Shown piece by piece: positions 1 through 11,599 of a stretch of DNA of 64,000 nucleotides. Made by a program: the position numbers and the translations under genes. The stretch is from Patiria pectinifera (lineage: Eukaryota; Echinodermata; Asteroidea; Valvatida; Asterinidae), in NCBI GenBank assembly GCA_029964075.1, contig CM057136.1, forward strand, positions 14,992,381 through 15,056,380, given 5' to 3'. The notes beneath the pieces were generated by a model, which was not told the DNA's origin, did not search any database, and saw only the letters and a program-made list of their open reading frames with translations. Positions within the stretch are counted from its first letter, which is position 1. Each line of letters starts with the position of its first letter.

Positions 1-2840
1 GCATGCTATACTGGTTCGCCCCTGAAGTACGCACCACTTCCTGAATGTGCCAAAGCTATTATCACAGTGTCTTCGCGTGAGCGTCAGGCATACGTTCGAA
101 TGTGACTTACGATGGTCTCCCAGACTTTGCAGCCCCAATAACTTTGGATACATTCGAAATACGCAGTGGATGGGCCAGGAACCAGTCTAGGTCTCCCCCA
201 ACTATCCTTTTCTGGCCGTTGAAGGGGTACAGCACGGAGCCCATAAACATAGCATATTAAAATTCAAATACCAATTAATTCTTACTTGCCACGAATACAG
301 AAAAAGCACTTCAGAAAGTAAGGCAATACATGTACATTGATCTTTCTTGTTGGGAGGAGATGAGGTACAGGCTAATTTCCAAAGCACTTTCATTGGATTA
401 TTCAGATACGTTCTGATTGGTTGTTTGTGCATGAGTGCAAATTGTTCATATATTAGGCCTATCAGATTCACCCATAATCCTTTGCATACATGTGCAAGAT
501 TCTGTGATGGCAAAGCAGTCTGTACCGGTTGCTTTATTCACAAGACTGATTGGAAGGAGCAGAGATTTTGTTGTTAGTATAAACAGTGCATGTGTGATAC
601 CATAAGTCATTAACTGTAATCGTGTAAAACAATTACGAATAAACTTTTGATACTTGGGTCACAAAGATTTCGGTACGTATGTAAGAATTTATGAGAGTGC
701 CTATTTTTTGTTTCTTTGTAGAAATTTATGAATTTAATTATATAGCATGCTTTTTGAATTAGAATGTTAAATAAAGACAAAATTGTTAACATAATTAAAA
801 CAAAAGTGTTATGAGGTTAAACAGGGTTGGAGCACTGTTGCTGAATGGTATCGTGTGATGATAAATTCAAACAGAATTTTCGAAATTTTCTGCAGCAACT
901 GTAATCGGTTTGTTTAAAAATAAATTTAAAAAAAACAAGGGAATTTCTTTGATTCTGTCAGAATAACTGGAAGTTAAAAATCCATTCCCGAATGAATCAA
1001 GTTCCCAAATGCATGTTTCTTTGAATAATTTATAAACAGCTGCCATGTTAACAAAAATAATATTGCAGATGCACGTCTTTCAGAAGAACATACTGCACAC
1101 GTATGTCTATCCAGAAAAAATGCTCATATCTATTCTCTAACAAACTTCTTGCAGTGTTTTAAGTTTGATACAAATTGGTGCTTGAAAAAGGCCAAAGAAA
1201 TAATGTTAAGGCATGCAATATTGTTTGATACAGTCTGTTTTGCAGTTCTAAAAAAAGAGGCATTGGATAAACTTGATATTTTTAAGTTTTCTACCCAGCT
1301 TTCTTCTTAAAATTACAACTGAATAGAAACAAAATTAGCATGTGGCAAGGAGTTGTGAATCAAAATACAGTTCAGTATTGTACAACACTCCCAGAAAAAT
1401 TGGGCATAAAAAAGTTCATTTTTAAAGACAACTTTTGTATATTTGTGCATGTTGTATGTATACTTCTACTGCCTGATAGTAGGTGTGGTATTATTATTAG
1501 GATGTTAGGCTTAAGATAATCTTCTTTGCATGTTCACAATAAGGTAATCAATTATTCAAATTTTTATTATTCAAATGTTTGAAAGTGTGTGATGCTGTGT
1601 GAATTTCCACTCACATGGATGTGATGAAGTGGTTAACTCATGATATATAGACTTCATGCGTTGCAGCCATCTTGGAGGGCAATGCCTGGCATATATGCAT
1701 TAGTGAACCTTTTGTGCATGCATTGTTACTGTATTATGATAACAAAGGATGCCCTCTAAGATGGCCGCAACACATAAGGTTTATTGAAATGAGCGTGCCC
1801 TCACTTTAGCCCTGATAGTGGGCAGGCCATACCGCCCTCAATGTTTGTGCGCATAGCCAAAAAAGTGGTCCACATATTGAAGGTGTTTGAATTTGAAATC
1901 AGGCAGAGTCTATTCCATTGTGTGTACTGGTTAGGGGTGGTACATGTTCATATGGCTTGTGAGGGGCACAGGATTTGTGAGTGGCACTTTATTACAAAAT
2001 GTTTTCAAATTTTGCACGAAAATGTTTCACAGCTTGGTCAGTTTTCTTTAATTTGGGAAGTTGCATGTATACATTTTGTTTCCAACATTTATATATTTTG
2101 GATAGGCCAGAGTTTTTGAAAAAATGTTTTGATGAAAGTACATGTATGATTTACTTAGCGAAGATATTTAAAATTGTGGGATTGAAAATTATCCTTTTAT
2201 TGATATGCTTTTTTGAGGATAACTCTAGGTTTGCTTTGTATTATTTGAGAAGAAAGCTTTTTTTCTTTTCATTTTTTTTTTACCGAACATGCATGTTAAA
2301 TAAGCTAGAGTTTGTATGAAATAAAACAAGGTTTTCATTAAAAATGTGTTTTGCGAGAATTCTGAATTTCTTTTTCTGGCTCATGATTGTTCCATGTTCA
2401 GATTTTTGTAGTGTTTTTTTTTGGGGGGGGGGGGGGGGGGGGGGGACTAGGGTTGTAAAATGTTGGGGCTAGAAAATACCTTAAGACTTCTGATGGGGGA
2501 TGGGGTTCACCTCTGGAACGTGGTGGTCAAAATACTCTTTAAAATGCGGCTTTTTAAATTCTATTTGACCAACACCAAGATAACGTTGAAATTGAGACTT
2601 TTTTCTTTCTTTTTTTCTTATAATAAGTTTTTACATGAATTTAAAAAATCTGGGATGTCAAAGTGTTTTTGGGTGATCTTTTTTGTTGTTTGAAATAGAG
2701 ATAGTTCCTTTAAGGTTACCAGTTAATGTTTTACTGCAGCAGTGAAGAAGGGACTACGGCAAGTCTAATTGACCTTATCATTCCCAGTCGGACTTTGTCC
2801 TAAACGGCGTAACTCAATGGAGTAATTTGTTGGGAACAAG
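1..2840. other. No supported gene; AT-rich sequence with a short hairpin repeat
   Basis: I see no gene I can defend here. A short open frame at bases 1-108 ends in TGA and could be the last exon of a gene lying to the left, but 34 codons without a recognisable domain are not enough to call it. AATAAA-like signals near 637 and 769 would fit a 3' UTR. A run of more than 20 G follows a T run near 2420-2445 and is probably a length-unstable homopolymer. The only structured element is the inverted repeat at 1651-1780. Confidence 0.5.
1651..1780. repeat. Short foldback element with CCATCTTGGAGGGCA arms
   Basis: Two arms of about 33 bp (1651-1683 and 1748-1780) are inverted copies of each other with roughly 80% identity and enclose about 65 bp. 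Each arm contains GCCATCTT followed by a GAGGGCA-like stretch. This is typical of a small MITE or foldback element. A similar GCCGCCATCTTG hairpin occurs at 17548-17615. I see no clear target-site duplication. Confidence 0.55.
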
Positions 2841-2873
2841 GTGGTTGCTGCCATTTTCTTTCCATTTGTTTGC

Positions 2874-5800
2874 ATGCGAGTGACCCACATGTCTCTTGTA
2901 ACGTGTCAGCGATTCATTCGGGTTCTTGGAACATTTTCAGCCCCTAGTTTAAACCCTTTCTTTTCGGCAGTCAATCCAAAAATTCAACCTTTCTGTCACC
3001 GGTCTGTGAGCTTTACAGTTGCGAGGTCCTGCAGCAAAATGGCTTCATACACAATCGAGGAACGAGGGCCCCAAAACTCCATGGATTATCGCGTGTTTTT
3101 CAGTGAGTGTTACCTATTGAATTTGTATTTAACCCATTTCGTGAAAAAAGTATGTTACTATTTTTTTCTGTTTTAATTGTAAATTAAATTAAAAGGCATG
3201 TATGCCTATGTCAGTACTGGATGACTATAGTACTATCATCTACGGGTCCAGAACAAAGACTTAAGTCATAAGTCATGTGAAGAAATATCCACCTTTTCAT
3301 TTGTCTACACACTAGCATGATCTGATTCTTTCCTGAATGCTGAAATACCTGAATACTCTGCAATTAAATGTAAGATTTGATTGAAAACAATTAAAGAGGA
3401 CAATTCTTTTTTTTGGTCAAAAAAAAAGTTTAAAAAAACACCGGTCACGCTGGGCATGCTGGGACTCGAACTCGAGCGGCATTACTTTGAGGTGGGCTTG
3501 CTATCCACTACCCCCACTAGGCCACGCATTCCCTTGACGAGAAATGGTAATTTAATATCTTATAATGGTGTAGGCCAACTTGTTCATCCGTGCATGAGGG
3601 CCCTATAATTATAAGATCCGCCGGCTTAAGAATGCAAAAAATGCAAGACTGACTGGTTCACAGCTACTAGAGCTAGGCCTTAATTCTCCCTTAAAAAAAA
3701 ATATTCAGATATCACCAGACCACTTTGTCAATCAAATTTAAGGCTACTAAATTAATCACAGATAATAATATTGTGTCTCATTATTATTGCAGAGAATGCA
3801 AGTGGAACTTATGTATCTCCATTCCATGACATCCCATTGACTCCACCAGGCAGCACTGATGTAAGCAATTTTAACCCTAAGCCCTTGGGCTCTTTTACTA
3901 GAAAGTATCCTGAATCTGCCAAAATCCATCAATTTTGCCATGCAAACAAATGTTGGTGGCCAGAGAGTCCATTAGATAATAGATTCCACCAGTTAGGCGG
4001 AAATAAATCTGTTGAGATTCCGAATCTGCCCAAGTCCCCCAACAGCTCAATATAGAGGTATCCTGAATCCATCAAATCCTGCAGTTCCGCTAGGCTTACA
4101 ATCCTGAATCCATCAAATTCCCCTAGTTTGTGCAATATGGAGGTATCCTGAATCCGCCGAAATCCCCCGAAACAGGGGTGTGGATTTTGATGGATTCAGG
4201 TACGTTAGGGTTAATGAACCTTCTTTTCCCTCGATTTCAATCATGTGAAAGGAAAAATGATTGTCAGAGTAACTAATTTTTAAGTTTATATTGAGTTTTG
4301 CCCTCAAATTTAACCAGTTTCAATTTCTAATCCTAGTCCTAATACTCCTATCAACAGTTAAACAATTTTTTTTTATAAAGCTTTGCTGTGGGAGTATTGC
4401 ATTGAAATTTAATTTGCATAAATTTTAAAGGATTGTTATTTCTTTAATTTCTTTCAGCCGGCTGTATTCAACATGGTGGTTGAAGTTCCTCGATGGACCA
4501 ATGCTAAGATGGAGGTAAATTCCTTCCCCCCCCCAATCGTGATCCCTTTGCATTAGTTCTCATCTGTAGAGGAAAGCATCAGAAAGTCTCCATAGTCCAT
4601 AGTTCGGAAAGAATGTTGCATCCTGATGCCATTTTTTTTCATCATACATTATCTCAATGGAAGTCAGTCATTGCAAAATTTTGAAAAGACATGAATCTGG
4701 GATTGAGAAACATTTCCAATTTTGTTTAAAAAATCTTTGAAAATGCACTAGACTCACCATAGACTTTGTACACAACCAAAGAAGTGGCGTCTGGATACTA
4801 CATTCTGTCCCATAGTTCAATGAAAGTACCCTCGTACCGGTATTTTATAACACCACGAAACCTTGTTATCTTAACTTTTTTTCTTCTTTTTTCTTCGGTA
4901 GATCAAAACAACAGAAAAGCTGAACCCAATAAGGCAGGACGTGAAGAAGGAGAAGTTGCGCTTTGTTAAGAACTGCTTCCCCCACCACGGGTACATCTGG
5001 AACTATGGTGCATTACCGCAAGTGAGATGATCACCTTTTTTTTTTGTAGTGCCATATTCATGTGTAAGTTTACTCGCTGGTCGACCTCAGATCCCACAAA
5101 CAAGCATGTCAAGATTTCAAGTGCAAAGTGTGGGGCTGAAAAAAGTTTTCAAGCTGTTAGCATTTTTGAAATACGGTGGACTGATACAATGTAGGTGGGT
5201 GCTGTTTGGTTTGGGTAAGCTCTTGAATGTGTCATTTTATGCCAACCAAATACGAGCGCCTTCCTAATATTCTTGGGGTCTGTGTCGGACTTGTTCTTGA
5301 AATGATTTGGGAAATTTCAACAAATAGCATAAGAAGGTTTCTTCATTATTTGTCTACTCTGTACTACACATCTGAGCAGATTTGTTCCATTTGCTTGCAC
5401 AGACCTGGGAGGACCCAAGCCACACGGACGAACACACCAATTGCAAGGGTGACAACGATCCCTTGGATGTGTGTGAGATCGGCTCCCGGGTGGCCAAGAG
5501 AGGAGACGTGATACAAGTCAAGGTTCTAGGAGTGCTGGCCATGATTGACGAAGGTAGGTTTCACACTGGTCGGCCGTTCTGAATGTTACAGGTTCACTTC
5601 CCTTTCCAGTCAACATTTTTCTTTGACACTATATTTATTCAAAATCAATTGTAAGGCCAAAAGAAAAAGTCTCGGGTAAAAAAAAAAAAACGGGTAAAAA
5701 AAAAAAAAGCCGCGTCACCGCACCACTTTTTGGGCAAGCTCCATACCAGAAACCGGAGACTTTTTTGGGGGGCCTAATGTAGGTTAAGCCGCATTTGGTT

Positions 5801-8199
5801 TCAAGATCTTAGTATCATAGTTGAGGTCTCCCTTAATTAATGGTTTATCCAACAGGTGAAACTGACTGGAAGATTGTGGCCATTGACGTCAGAGACAAAC
5901 TAGCAAACGTCCTTAATGGTAAGTTCTGTTGACGTCATTTCAGTTAAAAGTGTGAACTAGTTAATGATGAAGTCTCTTTAACTTTCTATTTATTTTAGCA
6001 TGTTAAGTTTCAGGAGCGCACAAAGATAATCTTGTCAGTTTCTTTTTGTTTGTATCTATAGATATAGAGGACTTAAGGAAACACATGCCCGGTTTTCTTG
6101 AGGTAAAGTTAGTCTTCTATCATCCTTGTTATATTCTTACTGATTTCTACAACATCCAGTAAGAACTTTAAAGCTAATAAATCCAACAAATCAGAAATAA
6201 GAATTCTTTCGAATCCAACACAATCTAACAATCCTCTCCAAGAATTTAAGTCAGATTTTCCTAAATTGCTTTTTTGTTACTCTCACATAGACAAGTTTAA
6301 ACTCATTTGTCTTTCTTGTTTCACATTCAGGCCACTTTTGAATGGTTCAAGATCTACAAGGTGCCGGACGGGAAACCTTTCAACACATTCGCTTTCAATT
6401 CGGAACCTAAAAACAAGGTTTGTACATTTAATTGCATTGCAAATCATGGGTTGCTTAAAGGGAAGACACATCATTTGCAAACATCAAAAAACGAAATGAT
6501 CAAATTATCACGAAATACGTTACTGAATTGTTAGGGACTGATGGTCTAAAGCATCCTAAAAAATCCTGGCTTGGTGTGCTTGTGCTGACATTTCAAGAAA
6601 AAGTGCATTTTCCAGCTGGGGCCGACCAGCGAGAAAACTTGGCTATTTTCAAAAACAAAACTGATTTTTTCATTTCATTTTTAGTTACATTTTCTTTGCA
6701 ATTGATTACACACACACCTGTGAAGGCAAGCAAGCCTAGACTGATTTCTCTCTGACACAAAATCCCAAAAGTGTATTAATTTGCTTCATCTCATGGGGGG
6801 GGGTCAGGAACCAGACTACAAGAACATGATAGGTTTTCTTGGTTTTTCCAGCATCTACAAGCCCAAAACGTGAAACAAGTCAGTTAAACAATATTTTCTA
6901 TAACATACTAATCTTCCAAATCCATTGATTGCTTAAAATTGCAGCAAAAGCAAATGTTGTACATTCCCTTTAAACCATTACTGTTACGGCAGAAATTATT
7001 TTGTGGGAGAATGCTTTTATAATTTAATATTGACTTTCCCCCCTTTTTCAGGACTTTGCTCTGTCTATCATCAAGCAAACTCATGGTCAGTGGCAGCAAC
7101 TAATGCAGGGCAAGACAGATCCAGCAGGCATTGTCTGGTAAGCTCAAGTGAAAAAAAAAATTCAATCTTTGCATTTAAATTGTGAAAATTTCTGACTTCC
7201 ACATATTGAGTTTATTTATTTTTTGAAATCTTTCTGTTGGATTCCCCCCCCCCCAAAAAAAAAATCAAAAAAATTGAAACTATGTGTAACATGAATGAAA
7301 TTGCCAGGAAACATATATAAACATTAATTGTTAATTGTTAATATTAGATTCAGGCTAATTCGAATATAACATTTTGTTTTCATTCTTTGCACAGTCTGAA
7401 TCTCCAATTTTCGAATAAATTGTTTCTCATCTCTTGCTCCATTGTTTCCTCGTTTCTATTGCAGCGAAAATGTGACGGTAGCTGGCAGTGCCCACATGGT
7501 GGCAGCAGACACGGCTAAACAATTCTTTGAAGCTGTAAGTCAGTAATGGTTTTCTAAATGTTTGCAACTTACAACAGTGGATTGTACCTTACAGGCCAAT
7601 CAGCATCATTTCACTTATAATTTCTTTCTTATCCTTTTTTGTAGGCACCGGAAACTGGCCAAGTTGAACCTATTAACCCTGAGAGTGAGTAAAGTTGTTA
7701 ATTGTTTTTGCTGGTATCCTGTTGGTCAATGGGCCTTATGCAGGAGTTGGCCATTTTTGTGGAGTTCCCTGAATGTATTTAATAAACTGTTAACTGCCAG
7801 ACATTTTTGCAGGCTTATTTTACTGTCATTTTTTTTTTAACTGGGCTAAAGCATTTGGGAATGTTCATTTACAAATTTTAAATTATACATTGAAGCAGAC
7901 TTGAATTAATTAATAATGTACTTGCTTTCATTTCTCTTTGCAAGTCCCAAAAATGAAGATTTTACCTCACTTTCAATTCAATATGGCCGACTCGTGCATA
8001 AGGAAAAATAGTCTGGTTCCTTTTTGCACAAAAATATTATCATTCAGTACTGTTATTGGATACAGGGAACATGACTGAAATGGTGGCAGCATGATAAAGG
8101 TCTATAAGGCGCATCAAATCACATGTACATTTAACCTTTATTTGTACCGTTTTGTTTGTATTCACAGTTGACGCATGGCACTATATACCCCAACAATAG
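2874..8199 (+). CDS. PPA: Inorganic pyrophosphatase (family I, PPA1/PPA2 type), 12 coding exons
   Basis: It hydrolyses pyrophosphate to phosphate, pulling biosynthetic reactions forward. Exons: 2874-3102, 3793-3860, 4458-4514, 4902-5021, 5403-5553, 5856-5918, 6062-6102, 6331-6417, 7052-7137, 7465-7534, 7645-7684, 8168-8199. All junctions are GT-AG and the frame closes exactly to 347 codons plus TAG. The family signature DNDPLDV lies in exon 5, and [29 protein letters not shown] and DEGETDWK follow the animal pattern. The first ATG (2874, or 2889) adds about 55 residues rich in Arg/Ser and free of acidic residues, resembling a mitochondrial presequence. A second in-frame ATG at 3039 starts [10 protein letters not shown], the usual cytosolic N-terminus (292 residues). 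Introns carry elements A1, F2 and B1. Identity is firm; dual localisation is inference. Confidence 0.95.
3450..3545 (-). repeat. tRNA-like SINE head or tRNA fossil
   Basis: Read on the minus strand, this intron 1 segment has a GGCCTAGTGG stretch like an A box and, about 50 bases later, GAGTTCGAGTCCC matching a B box. The acceptor and T stems do not pair well, so it is not a functional tRNA. A tRNA-derived SINE head is the best explanation. Confidence 0.45.
3871..4214. mobile_element. Family A TTAA-flanked MITE with telomere-like ends (copy A1)
   Basis: It begins TTAACCCTAA and ends TTAGGGTTAA, so it has inverted CCCTAA termini just inside TTAA on both sides. TTAA target duplication with CCC-starting termini fits piggyBac-type elements; this assignment is inference. 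The interior is a degenerate minisatellite around 'cctgaatccatcaaat', and the reverse complement of the unit appears near the right end ('ggattttgatggattcagg'), allowing fold-back. There is no ORF of note. It lies 10 bp past the exon 2 donor of the pyrophosphatase gene. Confidence 0.65.
5655..5774. mobile_element. PIF/Harbinger-like MITE, 120 bp (copy F2)
   Basis: Bounded by TAA at 5652-5654 and 5775-5777. The termini are GGCCAAAAGAAAAAGTCTC on the left and GAGACTTTTTTGGGGGGCC on the right, which are imperfect inverted repeats. A 3-bp TAA/TTA duplication with GGC-starting ends is characteristic of PIF/Harbinger-derived MITEs. It lies in pyrophosphatase intron 5. A larger relative lies at 9464-9845. 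Confidence 0.6.
6455..6973 (-). mobile_element. Family B TTAA-flanked MITE (copy B1)
   Basis: Family B elements are about 450-535 bp, start TTAAAGGGAA and end TTCCCTTTAA, with inverted ends that extend about 25 bp. They share internal landmarks: CAAATGTTGT near one end, AGTCTGGTTCCCTGACTCC, and a central palindrome around TGGTCGGCCGACCA. Six copies are present: B1 6455-6973, B2 13529-14039, B3 26181-26711, B4 38426-38960, B5 41593-42102, B6 48834-49289. B1, B4 and B5 lie in the opposite orientation to the others. B1 is in pyrophosphatase intron 8, and its central palindrome is degraded. No copy has coding capacity. Confidence 0.8.
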
Positions 8200-11100
8200 C
8201 AATCAGCAAGACCACTCTCACAGGATGATAGTAAGCTTTGACACCACGCACCTGAGGCCTTCACAAATGTCTCATAGTTCCAACCAAGAAATCATGTCTA
8301 GATATTTCACTCTTTTTGTGTGTCATAGTATACAAATATTGAAAACTAGCCTCCGGTTTCTGGACATTCTATTTGCCGTAGCCAAGCCGAGGGCAAAATG
8401 AAAATGGTCCATGGATCAAGATGATGTTTCACCACTTCACCACGAGATAAAGCATTCAATATTTGTTTTATAACACTTCACCCACAGATTCTGCTGCTGA
8501 TTTTAATATTTTTAATTATTTAAATCTGAACACAGTTGAAATAAACTTCAGTTTCAATAAGATTTATGTGGCCTCTCTTCCAAACTCCCTTAAATGTTTG
8601 AACCCAACTTTAGTCGGGCACCATTTGCAGTCATCAGCCGACATTAGAAGCCCCAAAAAAAAAAAAAACCGGGTAAAAATAGTACTTTGGTTGCTAATGG
8701 TATAGTACTTTGGTTGCTACGGGTATAGTACTTTTGGCCGTGCACAGAAAGATAAGAAAAAATACAAAGTATCATGTGACTCGCTCTCGGCCAATCAAGA
8801 CACAGAATTTGCGGGTGAGGTGTTATAATGATATAGAGTTAATCTAGGATCGCGTTTTTGTGCCTTATGAAGCGTTGTTATTTTAAACATCTCTGTAAGT
8901 TGTCATTTGTGTTGTGATTCACATCTTTTCTTAACAGCTGATATTTTTTAATTAGTCAAATCTTATTACACCTGAATATTTTTTCTCTGAATTTGTGAAA
9001 GCCTTTTTGCAAATTAAACCCGCGTGCACTCATCATGATCCACAATTTAGTTGGGAGATATGAACAGTTCACCACACATGTGCAAAATCAAAGGGGGAAC
9101 CAGGCAAATCAAACCAAAGTTCTTGATTTGAAGTAAATGCAAAGTTTTGATTTTGTTTTACGGCACCGTGGTATAAGATGTTTTGTATGCTCCAACTTTT
9201 TTGTGAACTTAAGATTCTTTGTTCTTTTTGATTAGATGAAAAATTGTAGAATGCAAATTCCGTTACCACGTCTCCCATAGACTTGTATGCACTCAGCTGC
9301 TTTGTTTATCTCCCGAACCAAATCGTTGAATCTGATGTGCGCACATGCATTTGAATTTGCAAAAGAGGCTTATCTATTAGGTATACGTATAGGTACATAT
9401 CTTCTGATGATGTTTCAGGGATGCCAAATGCCATTTGATTTTCTACTTTAAGATTCACTGTTAGGCCAAAAAAAAAAAAAATACGGTCTCTGGTCAGACC
9501 AAAGTTCCGGAATTGACGCGGGGACGCGGCTGTGTTTTTTTTTTCTTTGCTTTTTTTTTTTTTCTTCAAGCTTGGATTGTACAGACAAGGTGGGGTACTG
9601 TTTTGCGTTTTTGGTGTCCTCATGTACATTGGGGTCCTCCATAATTTGCCTTGGTGCTCTCGATCATTTTCCTTGGTGCAATTTCCCATTCCCTGGTGCT
9701 CTTTGATAAAAAAAATTGAGGAGGTGCGGCAATAGAGGGCGCTGTTGGAGCTACAGCGGAACATTTTTGGGAAAAAAAAGATTGACGCGCATGATTAAAA
9801 TCGACGCGCGTGCTGACCAGAGACCGACTTTTTTTTTTTTTTGCCTTAAATAGGATAAAATATATGTTGAGAGATTCACTGGTGTTGTAGCTAAAGTAAA
9901 CTATCAGTGGGTATGTGTCTCTCCATTACGAATGATCCCGAAAATAATATCCACAACACACATTGCCCTATTAGAGTGAAATGATATATTAATTGTTACT
10001 AAATTAAGAATGATATAGTAGTTTATAATACCCCTAAATGTTTTCCATGTTGTTTGTAAAACAACTTATATAGTGCTTAGAACAGGGTTTAAAATGCTGC
10101 TTTATCAGTGATTTTTCTTTGTCGTCAATTTCATCTTGTGATAGAGATAGTTTGATCAGCTTATAAAAATACATTTTTTTAATACAGGAATGTCTTTGTG
10201 AATAATGGGAAATTGTAGCCTTTCTGTCGTTAAGTTGGTGTGATATACGGATTTTTGTCACCTTGCGTTTAAAAACCAAATCTGCGTATTGTATTCTTTT
10301 ATGTTTAATTGAGTTGACACAATAGACACTTACAGGTGTTCAAACATGCAATAAGTTTTGTATCAAATAAAACAAATATTGCACACTCTGTCTTTCTGTC
10401 TCTTGATGCGGTGAAGAGAAGTGGAGAAAATCTTCTGCTTCATGCAATACATGTGCCTACTGACTTAAAAGAGATTCTAAAATATGGTTTGTTGAAAAAA
10501 ACCATAACTTTGAAAGACTTCTGAAGAGTTTATTTGTCATATAAGTGGAAATGTAAAAAAAGTGGAACTTTAATTCCATGGAATTTGGCAGCACTTGACT
10601 TAACTGTTAAGCATTTGGGAGCTAATCATGTCGCGAGAGGGATAAACAATTGTAATTGAATAATTTAACTATTTTCCAGGAAGATTACTTTTTTTCGTGG
10701 AATCATTGTTGCGACATAGTTGTATTAACTATGGTAATAAACAGTGTTAAAAAAAAATGGAATTGTTTGTCAGTAAAACTCTCTTTTGTTTGAAAATGTC
10801 AAAATATTTTGAACCATCCACAAACCCTCAATATTTGCCTGTTAGTTTTGTGTGAAAAAAAATCACACGCCATTGTAAATGAAAGTACATGTAAATGTTC
10901 CCTTGAAATTCTCAAAATTTGTCTTCTCACACAGACAATTATTGAACTACTTTTTTTTATCCATTTCCCTAAAACCATGGTTTTTGCATACCATAGCCTA
11001 ATGCTGTTCATGATAGAGAATAACTAAACTGCACCTTTAAGTTAAACTTAAGGTCAGAGGCGTGTTTATCATTGAAATTACCATGTGCCTTTCATGCGTG

Positions 11101-11599
11101 ACTGGTATTGCTGTTGGTGTGTATAAAGGTTTTCAGATAGGACAATACTATAGGAACAAAAGTGAACTTGTGATAAAAACTCAACGTGGCATGTAGATGC
11201 ACTTTGAGTCGTGAACTTGTTAGTCCTGGTACTGTGCAATATTGTACAATTTGCAAATCAGTGGTCTTAGTAATAGTAGGGCCTACAATAACTTTGTGTG
11301 TTTTGCCTATGGATAGGGTACCGTACGTGAAAGTCCCTTACAAAATTTCATTTGTAGGAGTGTAAGTTTTGTGTCTTGGCCAGAAAAAAACACATTTATT
11401 TAGTGTGGGTAAGTAGCTGTTGCTCTGTGTTACCCTGGTTTTTCAGGGTTTTTTTTTAGGTTTTGCCTGATTTTTGCAAAGCACTGTGCGGTGTAAATGT
11501 AAGTAATGACTAATGGTGAAAACTTCTTTGCATTAATTTCTCCTTACACAGTTTTCTTATTTGTCTCTTATTCAGGACAGAAAAGCATTTACAACTATA
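8200..11599. other. Pyrophosphatase 3' UTR and intergenic sequence
   Basis: Sequence from the pyrophosphatase stop to the MsrA start. AATAAA-type signals occur near 8540, 10365 and 10734, and the first is the most likely poly(A) signal. The stretch near 8650-8740 (a long A run followed by CCGGGTAAAAATAG and repeated TAGTACTTTGGTTGCTA) looks like a fragment related to family F. No coding region is supported. Confidence 0.5.
9464..9845. mobile_element. PIF/Harbinger-like MITE (copy F1)
   Basis: Flanked by TTA at 9461-9463 and 9846-9848. The left terminus is GGCC, an A run, then ACGGTCTCTGGTCAG. The right terminus is the inverse: CTGACCAGAGACCG, a T run, then GCC. Just inside, TTGACGCG motifs occur at both ends. 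The 382-bp interior has no coding capacity. Confidence 0.65.

Noticed and set aside
3450..3545. Functional tRNA gene
   Set aside because: A and B box-like motifs are present, but acceptor and T stems do not pair. The same holds at 63311-63383.
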